A DNA stretch of 64,000 bases, taken from Fictibacillus nanhaiensis (lineage in GTDB: Bacteria; Bacillota; Bacilli; Bacillales; Fictibacillaceae). A program made the translations under genes and the position numbers. Shown one piece after another: positions 46,551 through 54,535 of the stretch. The notes beneath the pieces are model-generated. The model made no database searches. It saw only the letters and a list, made by a program, of their open reading frames with translations, and was not told where the DNA came from. Where the stretch lies: positions 1,054,001-1,118,000 of the forward strand of contig NZ_JAHVJO010000001.1 in assembly GCF_019801215.1 (NCBI RefSeq). The letters are read 5' to 3'. How positions within the stretch are numbered: position 1 is the stretch's first letter; each line of letters begins with the position of its first letter.

Positions 46551-48593
46551 TTAATCCAGTCTTTCCTTGTCAAGGACCCCTTCATTTTCAAGGATAGCCC
46601 GTATTGGTGCATACATCGTTTCTTTCCAAAACTCTTCAGAATTCACAAGTTTTGCAGCATCATTTCTTGCCGTTTCCAATATACGATAATCGTGAATAAG
46701 ATCCGCTACTTTAAAGGCGGGAACTCCACTTTGCTTATTACCGAAGAAATCTCCAGGGCCGCGAAGCTCTAAATCTTTTTCTGATAGTTCAAAGCCATTA
46801 GTCGTCTCGGTCATGATTCTCATCCGCTCTTGGCCTTCTTCAGTCTTAGGATCTGCAATCAACACACAATAAGATTGATCACTCCCGCGCCCCACTCTTC
46901 CCCTTAACTGGTGCAATTGGGATAATCCAAATCTTTCTGCATCATAGATCACCATTATTGTGGCATTCGGGACATTGACCCCAACTTCAACAACAGTCGT
47001 AGAGACAAGAATCTGACACTGATTAGCTGCAAATCTTCTCATCACTTCATCTTTTTCAGTTGCATGAAGCCGTCCGTGCATTAATCCTACTTCATATTCG
47101 TGAAAATATTGGCTGAGCTGCCCATGAACGTCAATCGCATTTTGGACATCTACTTTTTCGGATTCTTCAATTAATGGACAGATCACATAGGCCTGCCTTC
47201 CATTCACGATTTCTTTTTTTATAAAATCAAGAACTCTTTCTAACATGCCGTGTTTAGCCCAATGAGTGATGATAGGCTTTCTTCCAGCAGGCATGACATC
47301 TATCGTAGATACATCCATATCACCAAATGCAGAAATGGCTAATGTTCGAGGGATGGGTGTAGCTGTCATGAACAGCACATCTGGACTTTCTCCTTTTTCC
47401 CTCAGCACCCTTCTTTGGTTGACTCCAAAACGGTGCTGTTCATCGATAATTACCAATCCTAATTTGTGAAAATTCACTTCCTCTTGTATAAGAGCGTGAG
47501 TCCCTACCATTATCTGTATCTCACCTTGACTTAACAAATGCAGCGTTTCTTTTCTTAACTTCCCTTTTACAGAGCTCGTTAACAGAGCAACCGTAATACC
47601 AAAAGGCGCGAACATTTCCTTAAGGGATTGAAAATGCTGTTCAGCAAGTATCTCAGTAGGCACCATCAGTGCCCCTTGCCTGTTCGCAGTTACAGAAGCA
47701 TATAATGCGATGGCCGCTACAACTGTTTTTCCTGAACCAACGTCACCTTGAAGAAGCCTGTTCATCCGACTAGCATCTGTTAGATCTTTTAATATTTCTT
47801 CTACTACACGCTCTTGTGCTTGTGTGAGCTGAAAGGGAAGAGAAGCAATGAATGACTCTACACGCTTCTGATCAAATAAAAGTGAAGCACCTTCTGATTG
47901 CTGCCGGTTCCATTTTCTAAAAATCTGCATTTTTAGTTGAAAGAAAAGAAGCTCCTCATATGCGAGTCTTCTTCTAGCAGCCTTTAACTCTTGAAAGTTT
48001 TCTGGGAAATGCATCATTTTAAGTGCCGTTTCTTTTCCAGGAAGCCGGTATTTCTCGCGTAAATATAGAGGGAGCGGTTCCGGGACATGCCCCGTAAATT
48101 GTTTAAACGTTTGTTCAATGATTTTGCGCATCGTTTTCCCGTGCATCAATCCTTTTAAAGAATAAACGGGTTCAATTTTACGGTCGTCTGAAAAAGGACC
48201 AAAATGAACATCACTGACCGTTAACGTCATTTTATTGCGATCCCACTTTCCTGTAAGAGTAAGTGTTAGACCTAAGGAGATTTGATTTTTCAAGAAAGGA
48301 CGGTTAAAGATTACCGCTGAAACTAAATACTTGCCGATTAGCATACGGAACGTCAGTCTTGATTTTTTTTTCGGAAAATAACGTAGAGAAGGCTCTGAAT
48401 GAACCTTCCCTTCGATTGTTGCTTTTTCATCATGTGCGATGTCTGATAGATCTTTCTTTTGATAATCTTCATAGCGATACGGCAAATATTCAAGAAGATC
48501 TCCAACAGTGATAATTCCCATACTCGCTAATTCTTCTGCTTTTTTTTCACCGATTCCTTGTACGGTTGTTGTTGGTTCTGTAAGCATCATCAC
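46551..48593 (-). CDS. recG: RecG, ATP-dependent DNA helicase
   Basis: RecG drives branch migration and fork reversal. The 680 residues have an N-terminal helix-hairpin region (TVQGIGEKKAEELASMG) and an OB-fold wedge at about 60-150. The helicase core has LLQGDVGSGKTVVAAIAL, VIIDEQHRFGVNQRRVL and FMTATPIPRTLAISAFGDMD, and motif VI is HQLRGRVGRGSDQSYCVLI. GTG, ATG and ATG codons are stacked at the start (48593-48585) and overlap the sdaAA stop. Confidence 0.96.
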   Translation of the reverse strand: MMMLTEPTTTVQGIGEKKAEELASMGIITVGDLLEYLPYRYEDYQKKDLSDIAHDEKATIEGKVHSEPSLRYFPKKKSRLTFRMLIGKYLVSAVIFNRPFLKNQISLGLTLTLTGKWDRNKMTLTVSDVHFGPFSDDRKIEPVYSLKGLMHGKTMRKIIEQTFKQFTGHVPEPLPLYLREKYRLPGKETALKMMHFPENFQELKAARRRLAYEELLFFQLKMQIFRKWNRQQSEGASLLFDQKRVESFIASLPFQLTQAQERVVEEILKDLTDASRMNRLLQGDVGSGKTVVAAIALYASVTANRQGALMVPTEILAEQHFQSLKEMFAPFGITVALLTSSVKGKLRKETLHLLSQGEIQIMVGTHALIQEEVNFHKLGLVIIDEQHRFGVNQRRVLREKGESPDVLFMTATPIPRTLAISAFGDMDVSTIDVMPAGRKPIITHWAKHGMLERVLDFIKKEIVNGRQAYVICPLIEESEKVDVQNAIDVHGQLSQYFHEYEVGLMHGRLHATEKDEVMRRFAANQCQILVSTTVVEVGVNVPNATIMVIYDAERFGLSQLHQLRGRVGRGSDQSYCVLIADPKTEEGQERMRIMTETTNGFELSEKDLELRGPGDFFGNKQSGVPAFKVADLIHDYRILETARNDAAKLVNSEEFWKETMYAPIRAILENEGVLDKERLD

Positions 48594-49477
48594 TTCTCAT
48601 TTAATGGGATGCCGAATATTTTCGCCTCAAGTTCTCTGCCAGTAGGAGTGGCAGCTAGACCACCCTGTGCCGTTTCGCGTAGAGCTGATGGCATAGAGAG
48701 ACCAATCTTATACATTGCATCAATAACTTCGTCACATGGAATACGGCTTACGATGCCTGCAAGAGCCATGTCTGCAGCAACTATAGCGTTACTTGCTCCC
48801 ATAGCATTTCTCTTCACACATGGAACTTCAACAAGACCTGCTACAGGATCACAAACTAATCCCAGCATGTTTTTAAGTGCAATCGCCATCGCTTCAGCAG
48901 CTTGTGAAGGTGTTCCACCAGCTAATTCAACGATTGCAGCTGCCGCCATACCAGTTGCAGATCCCACCTCTGCCTGACAACCTCCTGCTGCTCCTGAAAT
49001 GGAAGCATTGTTAGCGACAACAAATCCAAAGGCACCTGCTGTAAATAAATACTGTATCATCTCTTCGCGAGTCGGCTTTAGTTTCTCCTTTAACGCAAAT
49101 AGAGTCCCTGGAACTACTCCTGCAGATCCTGCAGTAGGCGTTGCGCAGATTGTACCCATTGCAGCATTTACTTCGTTCGTCGCCATCGCTTTACTAACCG
49201 CATCCATCATCAGATCACCAGACAAGGATTTCCCTCGTTTGATATAGTCTTGTAAAAGTTTCCCGTCTCCACCCGTCAATCCTGAATGAGACTTAACATC
49301 TTCTGTAATCCCGCGCAATACTGCTTCTTCCATTACCGTTAGGTTCCGGTCCATAAAGGATGTAACTTCGTCTCTTGTTCGGCCGGTAACTTCCATTTCT
49401 TGCTCAATCATAATCTCTGAAATCTTGCATTTTTTTGATTCCGCTAATTCTATTAGTTCAGCTACATTACGAAACAT
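48590..49477 (-). CDS. sdaAA: SdaAA, L-serine dehydratase alpha subunit
   Basis: The alpha chain of the iron-sulfur L-serine dehydratase that converts serine to pyruvate and ammonia. The 295 residues show the conserved cysteines in GTICATPTAGSAGVVPG, GGCQAEVGSATGMAAAA and GLVCDPVAGLVEVPCVKRNA, likely 4Fe-4S ligands. It follows sdaAB by about 14 bp; together they form the split Gram-positive type enzyme. Confidence 0.95.
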   Translation of the reverse strand: MFRNVAELIELAESKKCKISEIMIEQEMEVTGRTRDEVTSFMDRNLTVMEEAVLRGITEDVKSHSGLTGGDGKLLQDYIKRGKSLSGDLMMDAVSKAMATNEVNAAMGTICATPTAGSAGVVPGTLFALKEKLKPTREEMIQYLFTAGAFGFVVANNASISGAAGGCQAEVGSATGMAAAAIVELAGGTPSQAAEAMAIALKNMLGLVCDPVAGLVEVPCVKRNAMGASNAIVAADMALAGIVSRIPCDEVIDAMYKIGLSMPSALRETAQGGLAATPTGRELEAKIFGIPLNEK

Positions 49478-49491
49478 ATGCTATTCACCTC

Positions 49492-50154
49492 TTAATCATG
49501 AATCTTAACAACTTGTTGAACAATAGGAAGAGAATTTAATTCATCTATGATGACACCATCAACATTTTGATCGATTTCAATCACCATGAGGGCTTCTTTC
49601 CCTTTTTCTTTTCTCGATACTTCCATGTGACCAATATTGATCTCATGTTTAGCTAATATGTTGGCAACACCAGCAATGGCTCCATATTTATCGTTATGAA
49701 CGATTAGCAAAGCAGGATGATTGCCAGAGAGCCTTAAATCAAACCCGTTCAGCTCAGTGATTTCGATTTTCCCTCCACCGATGGAGATACCAACCAGTTC
49801 TATCTGAGCTTCGCTGTCTCCAATGATTACTCGAGCTGTATTCGGATGATCTGTAATCGCGTCTTCTTCCGTCATCGTTATGGCGATCCCTTCTTGCTTA
49901 GCGATTGTAAGCGCATCCACAATCCGAGTATCGAAGGTATCGTAATCTAAAATACCCCCGACTATCGCAACATCTGTTCCATGACCTCTATAGGTTTTAG
50001 CAAACGATCCATAAAAAGAGATTCTTGCAAAATCAGGCTTTCTGCCGAATAAATGCCGGGCAACTCTGCCGATTCTGGCTGCTCCAGCAGTATGTGAACT
50101 TGATGGTCCGATCATCACGGGACCGATTATATCAAAAACACTTTTATATTTCAT
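49492..50154 (-). CDS. sdaAB: SdaAB, L-serine dehydratase beta subunit
   Basis: The 220-residue beta chain with SVFDIIGPVMIGPSSSHTAG at the start and a C-terminal ACT domain (ALLIVHNDKYGAIAGVANIL, then INIGHMEVSRKEKGKEALMV) that may sense serine. The start was set at ATG 50152-50154, seven bases after AAGGAG. A GTG further up lies in the ribosome binding site. A long hairpin separates it from yloV. Confidence 0.95.
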   Translation of the reverse strand: MKYKSVFDIIGPVMIGPSSSHTAGAARIGRVARHLFGRKPDFARISFYGSFAKTYRGHGTDVAIVGGILDYDTFDTRIVDALTIAKQEGIAITMTEEDAITDHPNTARVIIGDSEAQIELVGISIGGGKIEITELNGFDLRLSGNHPALLIVHNDKYGAIAGVANILAKHEINIGHMEVSRKEKGKEALMVIEIDQNVDGVIIDELNSLPIVQQVVKIHD

Positions 50155-50188
50155 GACGATCTCCTTCACTTGCGTTTTTTCCCAATAA

Positions 50189-50245
50189 AATAAGTATTCC
50201 TCCTTAACTTTATCACACTTTAAGTTAAAGAGAGAATACTTTTAG
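50189..50245 (-). terminator. Long imperfect hairpin after yloV
   Basis: AAGTATTC...TTTAACTT and AAGTTAA...GAATACTT can pair over about 18 bp with a few mismatches and a loop of about 11 bases. On the minus strand it is followed by ATTTTATT. It is likely a terminator or processing hairpin between yloV and sdaAB. Confidence 0.52.
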
Positions 50246-50248
50246 GGA

Positions 50249-51925
50249 TTATTCAACTGCTAAAATAAATGAATAGATCGGCTGTTTTCCATTATGGATC
50301 TCAGCTTCAGCATCAGGAAACTTATCCTCGACATAATCAGCTAGTTCTTTTGCTTCTTCTTCAGAACAATCTTCGCCATAAATAATGGTCACGATCTCTG
50401 AGTCTTCGTCCATCATTGTAGATAAAAGTTCTTTTGTTACTTCTTGTTTATCTGTTTTAGAAGAAATGATTTTTCCTTCTGAAATCCCCATAAAGTCACC
50501 TTTCGCAATTTCCACCCCATCAATAGAGGTATCTCTAACTGCATATGTTACTTGTCCGGACTTAACACTCGAAATGGCTTCGTTCATCTTCTTTTCGTTT
50601 TCCTTCATATCTGCAGAAGGATTAAACGCAAGAATTGATGCAATTCCTTGAGGCACTGTTTTCGTTCGGATGATGACTACTTCTTGATCAACAACACTTG
50701 CAGCTTGTTCTGAAGCCATAATGATGTTGCTGTTGTTTGGCAAAATAAATACTTTTTCGGCATTTACTTCAGAAATCGCACGAACGATGTCCTCTGTACT
50801 TGGATTCATCGTTTGTCCGCCTTGGATTACAGCTGCACCCATGGATGAAAACATTTCTTCGATTCCTTCACCCATCGCTACAGTAACTATGCCATATTCT
50901 TTCTTCTTTTCAGTGACTGGCTGAGAATATGAAGGGATTACTTCGTTTTCGCTCTCTAAGATTGCTGAATGCTGTTCACGCATATTTTCGATCTTAATGT
51001 TAATTAGACTTCCATAACGGTGTGCAAGAGATAGCATGTTTCCGGGTTGTTCAGTATGAATGTGAACCTTTACTACATCTTCATCTGCAACAACAAGTAA
51101 AGAATCTCCGTGTTCACTTAACTCGTTTCGAAATCCAATTTCATCGAACGGGTTATTTTTCAGCTTGTTTTCTTCAAATTTCACCATAAATTCTGTGCAA
51201 TATCCGAAGTGAATGTCTTCTGTTTTCATATGAAGCTGGGCTTTATGATGTTCAGCATTTACGAGTTCACCCATAGAAGGAGCGTTAACCGATACTTTCG
51301 GAAGTTCTTTACCTTCTAATACGGCTAAAAAACCTTCATAAACCGTTACAAGTCCCTGTCCGCCTGAATCAACAACGCCAACTTCCTTTAATACTGGAAG
51401 AAGGTCTGGCGTACGGTTTAATGATGCTTTAGATTCTTTCACAACTTCTTTCATAATATAAAGAATGTCGTCAGATTTTTTCGCTTCTTTTACGGCTTTT
51501 TTTGCAGCATCTTTTGCAACGGTCAAGATTGTACCTTCAACAGGCTTCATAACTGCTTTATAAGCTGTTTCGACACCTTTATCAAACGCGTTAGCAAATT
51601 CGGCAGCAGTAATCGTTTCTTTACCTTCGATCGCCTTAGAAAAACCTCTGAAGAGCTGTGACAAGATAACGCCAGAGTTTCCTCTCGCTCCCATTAAGAG
51701 ACCTTTAGCAAATGCATTTGCAACAGCGCTTATTTGATGGTTTATGTTCTTTTCAACTTCCTTGGCACCAGATGTGATCGTTAAGTTCATGTTTGTTCCT
51801 GTATCGCCATCTGGCACAGGAAAAACATTAAGAGCGTCCACCATCGCTGCATTTCTAGAAAGGTTCGATGCACCTTCGAGCACCATTTTTGAAAACTTTT
51901 TTCCGTCTAATCCTTTTAAAGACAC
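50249..51925 (-). CDS. yloV: YloV, DhaL-domain protein, likely fatty acid kinase subunit FakA
   Basis: The 558-residue protein has an N-terminal DhaL kinase domain (about 10-200) with NVFPVPDGDTGTNMNLTI and LMGARGNSGVILSQLFRGFS, which bind ATP and Mg. The middle has VDSGGQGLVTVYEGF and FGYCTEFMVKFEENKLKNNP. The C-terminal domain has FILPNNSNIIMASEQAASVV. FakA with FakB phosphorylates exogenous fatty acids to acyl-phosphate, which PlsX and PlsY use. No fakB lies in this window. It follows yloU by 15 bp. Confidence 0.92.
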   Translation of the reverse strand: MSLKGLDGKKFSKMVLEGASNLSRNAAMVDALNVFPVPDGDTGTNMNLTITSGAKEVEKNINHQISAVANAFAKGLLMGARGNSGVILSQLFRGFSKAIEGKETITAAEFANAFDKGVETAYKAVMKPVEGTILTVAKDAAKKAVKEAKKSDDILYIMKEVVKESKASLNRTPDLLPVLKEVGVVDSGGQGLVTVYEGFLAVLEGKELPKVSVNAPSMGELVNAEHHKAQLHMKTEDIHFGYCTEFMVKFEENKLKNNPFDEIGFRNELSEHGDSLLVVADEDVVKVHIHTEQPGNMLSLAHRYGSLINIKIENMREQHSAILESENEVIPSYSQPVTEKKKEYGIVTVAMGEGIEEMFSSMGAAVIQGGQTMNPSTEDIVRAISEVNAEKVFILPNNSNIIMASEQAASVVDQEVVIIRTKTVPQGIASILAFNPSADMKENEKKMNEAISSVKSGQVTYAVRDTSIDGVEIAKGDFMGISEGKIISSKTDKQEVTKELLSTMMDEDSEIVTIIYGEDCSEEEAKELADYVEDKFPDAEAEIHNGKQPIYSFILAVE

Positions 51926-51940
51926 AAAACTTCCTCCTAA

Positions 51941-52303
51941 CTAAGGGGTTGTCACCCTGACACCCTGAACGTAAATATTGACTGAGTCAACCGCCAAACC
52001 AAGCATTTGATCCAGGGTATATTTCACTTTGTTCTGTACGTTGTGAGCCACTTCAGAAATCTTTGTTCCGTAGCTTACAATGATATACATATCGATATGT
52101 ACTTCATCTTCCTCTTGTCGGACAACGATCCCTCGGGAGAAATTTTCACGTCCTAAAAGTTCAGTTATTCCATCCTTGAGTTGTTTTCTTGATGCCATGC
52201 CAACAATTCCATAACAATCGATTGCAGCTCCACCAGCTATAGTGGCAATCACTTCATTAGAAATATCAATTTGACCATAGGTTGTTTTCATTTCAATGGA
52301 CAT
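51941..52303 (-). CDS. yloU: YloU, Asp23/Gls24 family protein
   Basis: A 120-residue alkaline shock (Asp23/DUF322) family protein: YGQIDISNEVIATIAGGAAI followed by DCYGIVGMASR, then VHIDMYIIVSYGTKISEVAH and VNIYVQGVRV. Proteins of this family are membrane-associated cell-envelope factors. It is the first gene before yloV and diverges from rpmB. Confidence 0.92.
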   Translation of the reverse strand: MSIEMKTTYGQIDISNEVIATIAGGAAIDCYGIVGMASRKQLKDGITELLGRENFSRGIVVRQEEDEVHIDMYIIVSYGTKISEVAHNVQNKVKYTLDQMLGLAVDSVNIYVQGVRVTTP

Positions 52304-52380
52304 GCTTACATCCCCCTTTAAATTGTTAAATGGCTAAAAATATTTTACTATACATTACACTTTTTTGAAAGGACTACTAC

Positions 52381-52409
52381 ATTTCACACTATGTAAATAG
52401 TAATGTCAA
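52381..52409 (-). promoter_or_regulatory. Candidate sigma-A promoter of yloU-yloV
   Basis: Minus strand TTGACA (52409-52404), 17-bp spacer, TGAAAT (52386-52381), about 78 bp before the yloU start. The -35 is perfect; the -10 has two mismatches. Confidence 0.5.
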
Positions 52410-52441
52410 GGAAATTTACTTGAAATCCCATAATGAATATG

Positions 52442-52470
52442 TTGCAATAGCCTCAGAGTCGTGCTAATAT
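52442..52470 (+). promoter_or_regulatory. Sigma-A promoter of rpmB
   Basis: Plus strand TTGCAA (52442-52447), 17-bp spacer, TAATAT (52465-52470) with a TGC extension before the -10. It lies about 67 bp before the rpmB start, in the divergent gap with yloU. Confidence 0.75.
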
Positions 52471-52537
52471 TATTTAGTATTTAACATACGATTGAATTGA
52501 TGCAAAGCTTTTTTGCTGTAAAGGAGGTTCACCTACT

Positions 52538-52726
52538 ATGGCTCGTAAATGTTTTATTACTGGAAAAGGACCTAAAACCGGAAACAAGCGTTCTCACGCT
52601 ATGAACAAATCAAAGAAAAGCTGGGGAGCTAATGTCCAAAAGGTTCGCATTCTTGTGGACGGAAAGCCAAAGCGCGTATATGTTTCTGCTCGTGCTCTTA
52701 AATCTGGCAAAGTAGAACGCGTTTAA
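52538..52726 (+). CDS. rpmB: Ribosomal protein L28
   Basis: L28 of the 50S subunit, 62 residues, on the plus strand: [20 protein letters not shown], then [20 protein letters not shown]. The ribosome binding site is AAAGGAGGTTCACCTACT. The zinc-binding CXXC pairs of some L28 forms are reduced here to a single Cys5, so this is the zinc-free type. It is monocistronic, with its own promoter and terminator, as in B. subtilis. Confidence 0.97.
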   Translation: MARKCFITGKGPKTGNKRSHAMNKSKKSWGANVQKVRILVDGKPKRVYVSARALKSGKVERV

Positions 52727-52731
52727 TAAAA

Positions 52732-52761
52732 AACGGCAGCACGAGCTGCTGTTTTTTTATT
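52732..52761 (+). terminator. Rho-independent terminator after rpmB
   Basis: CGGCAGC/GCTGCTG stem (about 7 bp) with a short loop, then eight T-rich bases on the plus strand, starting 6 bp after the stop codon. Confidence 0.85.
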
Positions 52762-52775
52762 TGCCTAAAAAGTTT

Positions 52776-52860
52776 GAGGTTCACCGCACGCCCCGCGGAA
52801 AGAGAGCATCTTGGAACGGAAAACAACTATTTGCAAAAACAGCATAGTTCACTAAAACAG
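52776..52860 (+). repeat. Interspersed repeat, copy B (about 85 bp)
   Basis: Related to 34153-34238, with shared blocks such as CGCGGAAA, GAGCAT, GGAAAACAACT-like and CAAAAACA. It lies between the rpmB terminator and the spoVM palindrome. It has no open reading frame with a ribosome binding site. Confidence 0.65.
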
Positions 52861-52868
52861 CTAGAAAC

Positions 52869-52920
52869 AAGGATAACAAACAAAAAAAGCGCATATGCGC
52901 TTTTTTTGTTTGTTATCCTT
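52869..52920. terminator. Perfect 52-bp palindrome: terminator of spoVM
   Basis: The 26-bp left arm (AAGGATAACAAACAAAAAAA then GCGCAT) is the exact reverse complement of the right arm, with no spacer. On each strand GCGCATATGCGC is followed by seven T, so it can end transcription in both directions. The right arm includes the spoVM stop codon. Confidence 0.85.
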
Positions 52921-52993
52921 TTTTAAAAGAACCTAAGATGGCACGAACGAATCCCCCTAAGAATCTAGGAAGTTTAATGGTATAAAATTTCAT
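52913..52993 (-). CDS. spoVM: SpoVM, 26-residue membrane-curvature-sensing sporulation peptide
   Basis: SpoVM sits on the convex forespore membrane and anchors SpoIVA for coat and cortex formation. The 26 residues begin MKFYTIKLPRFLGGFVRAIL and end GSFKKG. They match B. subtilis SpoVM at most positions, with conservative changes plus a C-terminal Gly instead of Asp. Pro9, which is important for localisation, is kept. The start ATG follows AGGAGGGGTAAG. It lies between thiN and rpmB, as in B. subtilis. It is expected to use sigma-E, but I saw no clear sigma-E box. Confidence 0.96.
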   Translation of the reverse strand: MKFYTIKLPRFLGGFVRAILGSFKKG

Positions 52994-53098
52994 CTTACCC
53001 CTCCTCCAGGCCCACAAAAAATGATAAGAGCAAAAACCTAAAATACAATATTCCCCGTTTTATAAAATGGTGCTTAGGGGCCTGTTTTCCGTAATTTT

Positions 53099-53743
53099 TT
53101 AATCACGGCTCTTTACCATCAATATTATGCCAGAGGCAAAAGAATAAGTACCACTTTTCTTTACAAGCTCATTCGAAATGCAAAGTGAGGATCCGATTTG
53201 CAAGGAAGCATTTTTTAATGGATATTTAAAACCTTCCAATGTTATGCCTGTAACCTCTTGATTAAAGGCTAAAAATGAAAAATAGGAAAACGAATTGTTC
53301 TCATTAACTGTATACGTACCAGGCTTTTTTAAAGATAATTCATTTTTATCGTCTATTACTTTAATAGTTGCATTGCTAGAGAGACCTTTATAGAGAAGCT
53401 GAATGTTCATCATCTCATGATCCAATCTTCCTCCAGTAGCACCGAACAATAAAATTTCATCTGGATCTTGTGCAATCGCCCAATTGAAGGCGAGCTCCAT
53501 ATCCGTGTAATCCTTCTCAGATTGATAGAGGTTAAGAGTAACATGCGATTGCAAGATTGCATTTTTTTCAGCTTCAGAAACAGAATCAAAATCTCCAAAC
53601 GCATAACTGGGCTTTATTCCTTGAAGTAATAAAACAAACGTCCCCCGGTCAACGCCAATCCAAATCACATCTGAAGAATTATTGTAAACTTTTAATTCTG
53701 GTATAAGATTTGGAGGTCCTCCAGCTACAATTCTTATTTTCAT
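53099..53743 (-). CDS. thiN: ThiN, thiamine pyrophosphokinase
   Basis: ThiN makes thiamine pyrophosphate from thiamine and ATP. The 214 residues include the catalytic N-terminal domain: IRIVAGGPPNLIPEL, VIWIGVDRGTFVLLLQG, AFGDFDSVSEAEKNAIL, SEKDYTDMELAFNWAIAQD, GATGGRLDHEMMNIQLL. The start was set at ATG 53741-53743, overlapping the thiT stop as ATGA. A frame reading back to 53878 is spurious. Linked to thiT here, so uptake and activation are co-controlled by the upstream riboswitch. Confidence 0.95.
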   Translation of the reverse strand: MKIRIVAGGPPNLIPELKVYNNSSDVIWIGVDRGTFVLLLQGIKPSYAFGDFDSVSEAEKNAILQSHVTLNLYQSEKDYTDMELAFNWAIAQDPDEILLFGATGGRLDHEMMNIQLLYKGLSSNATIKVIDDKNELSLKKPGTYTVNENNSFSYFSFLAFNQEVTGITLEGFKYPLKNASLQIGSSLCISNELVKKSGTYSFASGIILMVKSRD

Positions 53744-54309
53744 GCCACTTGATGAAGATCTTTGCGTGATGTATGCAATAACTTTGGAGAAGTATTCGTC
53801 AACAGAATAACAACTGCCGAAGTGATGACAAAAATCACGATCATGTAGGAACCATTGTACATGAATGAATAAAGCCATACGTTCATTTCTTCTGCAAAGT
53901 CACTAAAGAAAATAACGCCCGAAGCCACGTGAGAGAGCAATCTTAAGAGACAACCTACAAATATTCCAGTTATCATAAATACGGTTCTTTTTGCTTTGTT
54001 TTGTGTAATAGATGGCGCAAATGCCCCAGCTACACCAGCTAATGCAAATGCTAACGGATAGTCGAGAAAGAGCTGTGCTGGATGAACGATGTATGGGTTA
54101 ACAAGCAATTGAAGCAACCCAACAATTAAACCTGTAAAAACACCTGCTTTTAATCCTCTTCTAAATGCCATTAAAAAGATAGGCACCATTTCTAATGACA
54201 CGGACCCGCCTTGCGCCCATATACCAGAAAATTTTATAAGTCCCAAAATTAATGAGAGAGCGGCCATAATAGCCATTTCAGTTATCAATGACACATTGTT
54301 GTTCTTCAT
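53740..54309 (-). CDS. thiT: ThiT, thiamine-binding subunit of an ECF transporter
   Basis: ThiT captures thiamine at the membrane for the EcfA/A'/T module encoded elsewhere. The 189 residues are mostly membrane helices (about six). SLILGLIKFSGIWAQGGSVS and EMVPIFLMAFRRGLKAGVFT match the family's thiamine-contact region, as does VASGVIFF. It is the first gene behind a TPP riboswitch. In B. subtilis its homologue (yuaJ) is elsewhere. Confidence 0.93.
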   Translation of the reverse strand: MKNNNVSLITEMAIMAALSLILGLIKFSGIWAQGGSVSLEMVPIFLMAFRRGLKAGVFTGLIVGLLQLLVNPYIVHPAQLFLDYPLAFALAGVAGAFAPSITQNKAKRTVFMITGIFVGCLLRLLSHVASGVIFFSDFAEEMNVWLYSFMYNGSYMIVIFVITSAVVILLTNTSPKLLHTSRKDLHQVA

Positions 54310-54341
54310 CTTTCATCCTCCTCTTAAAATGTTGAAGAAAA

Positions 54342-54378
54342 TAAAAAAAGCAACCGGCATGTGAGTGCGGTTGCTTTA
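54342..54378 (-). terminator. Riboswitch expression-platform terminator
   Basis: AAAGCAACCG/CGGTTGCTTT is a perfect 10-bp stem with an 11-base loop, then seven T on the minus strand. It lies between the TPP aptamer and thiT, so bound TPP should favour termination. Confidence 0.88.
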
Positions 54379-54414
54379 AGATTCATTTCGATAAAGAATC
54401 AAAAAATCATACGA

Positions 54415-54512
54415 CTCCACATCCCTACGCAAGTATGATCAAGCTTCAGGTTCAAAGGGTCGGGAGAACACTCCCCTCTCAGCCCCTTTCGAGACTCCCC
54501 CTGTGGTTACTA
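54415..54512 (-). promoter_or_regulatory. TPP riboswitch (thi box)
   Basis: On the minus strand the aptamer has the typical order: CCACAGGGGGAGTC, GGGGCTGAGAGGGGAG, the variable arm, ACCCTTTGAACCTGA, then GCGTAGGGATGTGG closing the first helix. It controls thiT-thiN and lies about 105 bp before the thiT start. Strongly conserved bases CTGAGA and ACCC..GAACCTGA are intact. Confidence 0.96.
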
Positions 54513-54529
54513 TTTTTTTATTCGATTTT

Positions 54530-54535
54530 ATTATA
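54530..54535 (-). promoter_or_regulatory. Candidate -10 box of the thiT-thiN transcript over the rpe stop
   Basis: A perfect TATAAT on the minus strand overlaps the last codon and stop of rpe, about 18 bp before the riboswitch. The -35 region (ATGCAA at 18 bp) is poor, so it may need help or be weak. Confidence 0.42.

Larger units (their letters stand above)
52727..53098. other. Region between rpmB and thiN
   Basis: 372 bp holding the rpmB terminator, repeat copy B, the 52-bp palindrome, spoVM and its upstream leader (52994-53098). The leader is AT-rich with a GAATATT that could be a weak sigma-E -35. Nothing else was recognised. Confidence 0.7.

Noticed and set aside
53744-53878. N-terminal extension of thiN overlapping thiT
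   Set aside because: The extra 45 residues are only the thiT frame read in another phase. The family start (MKIRIVAGGPP) forms an ATGA overlap with thiT.
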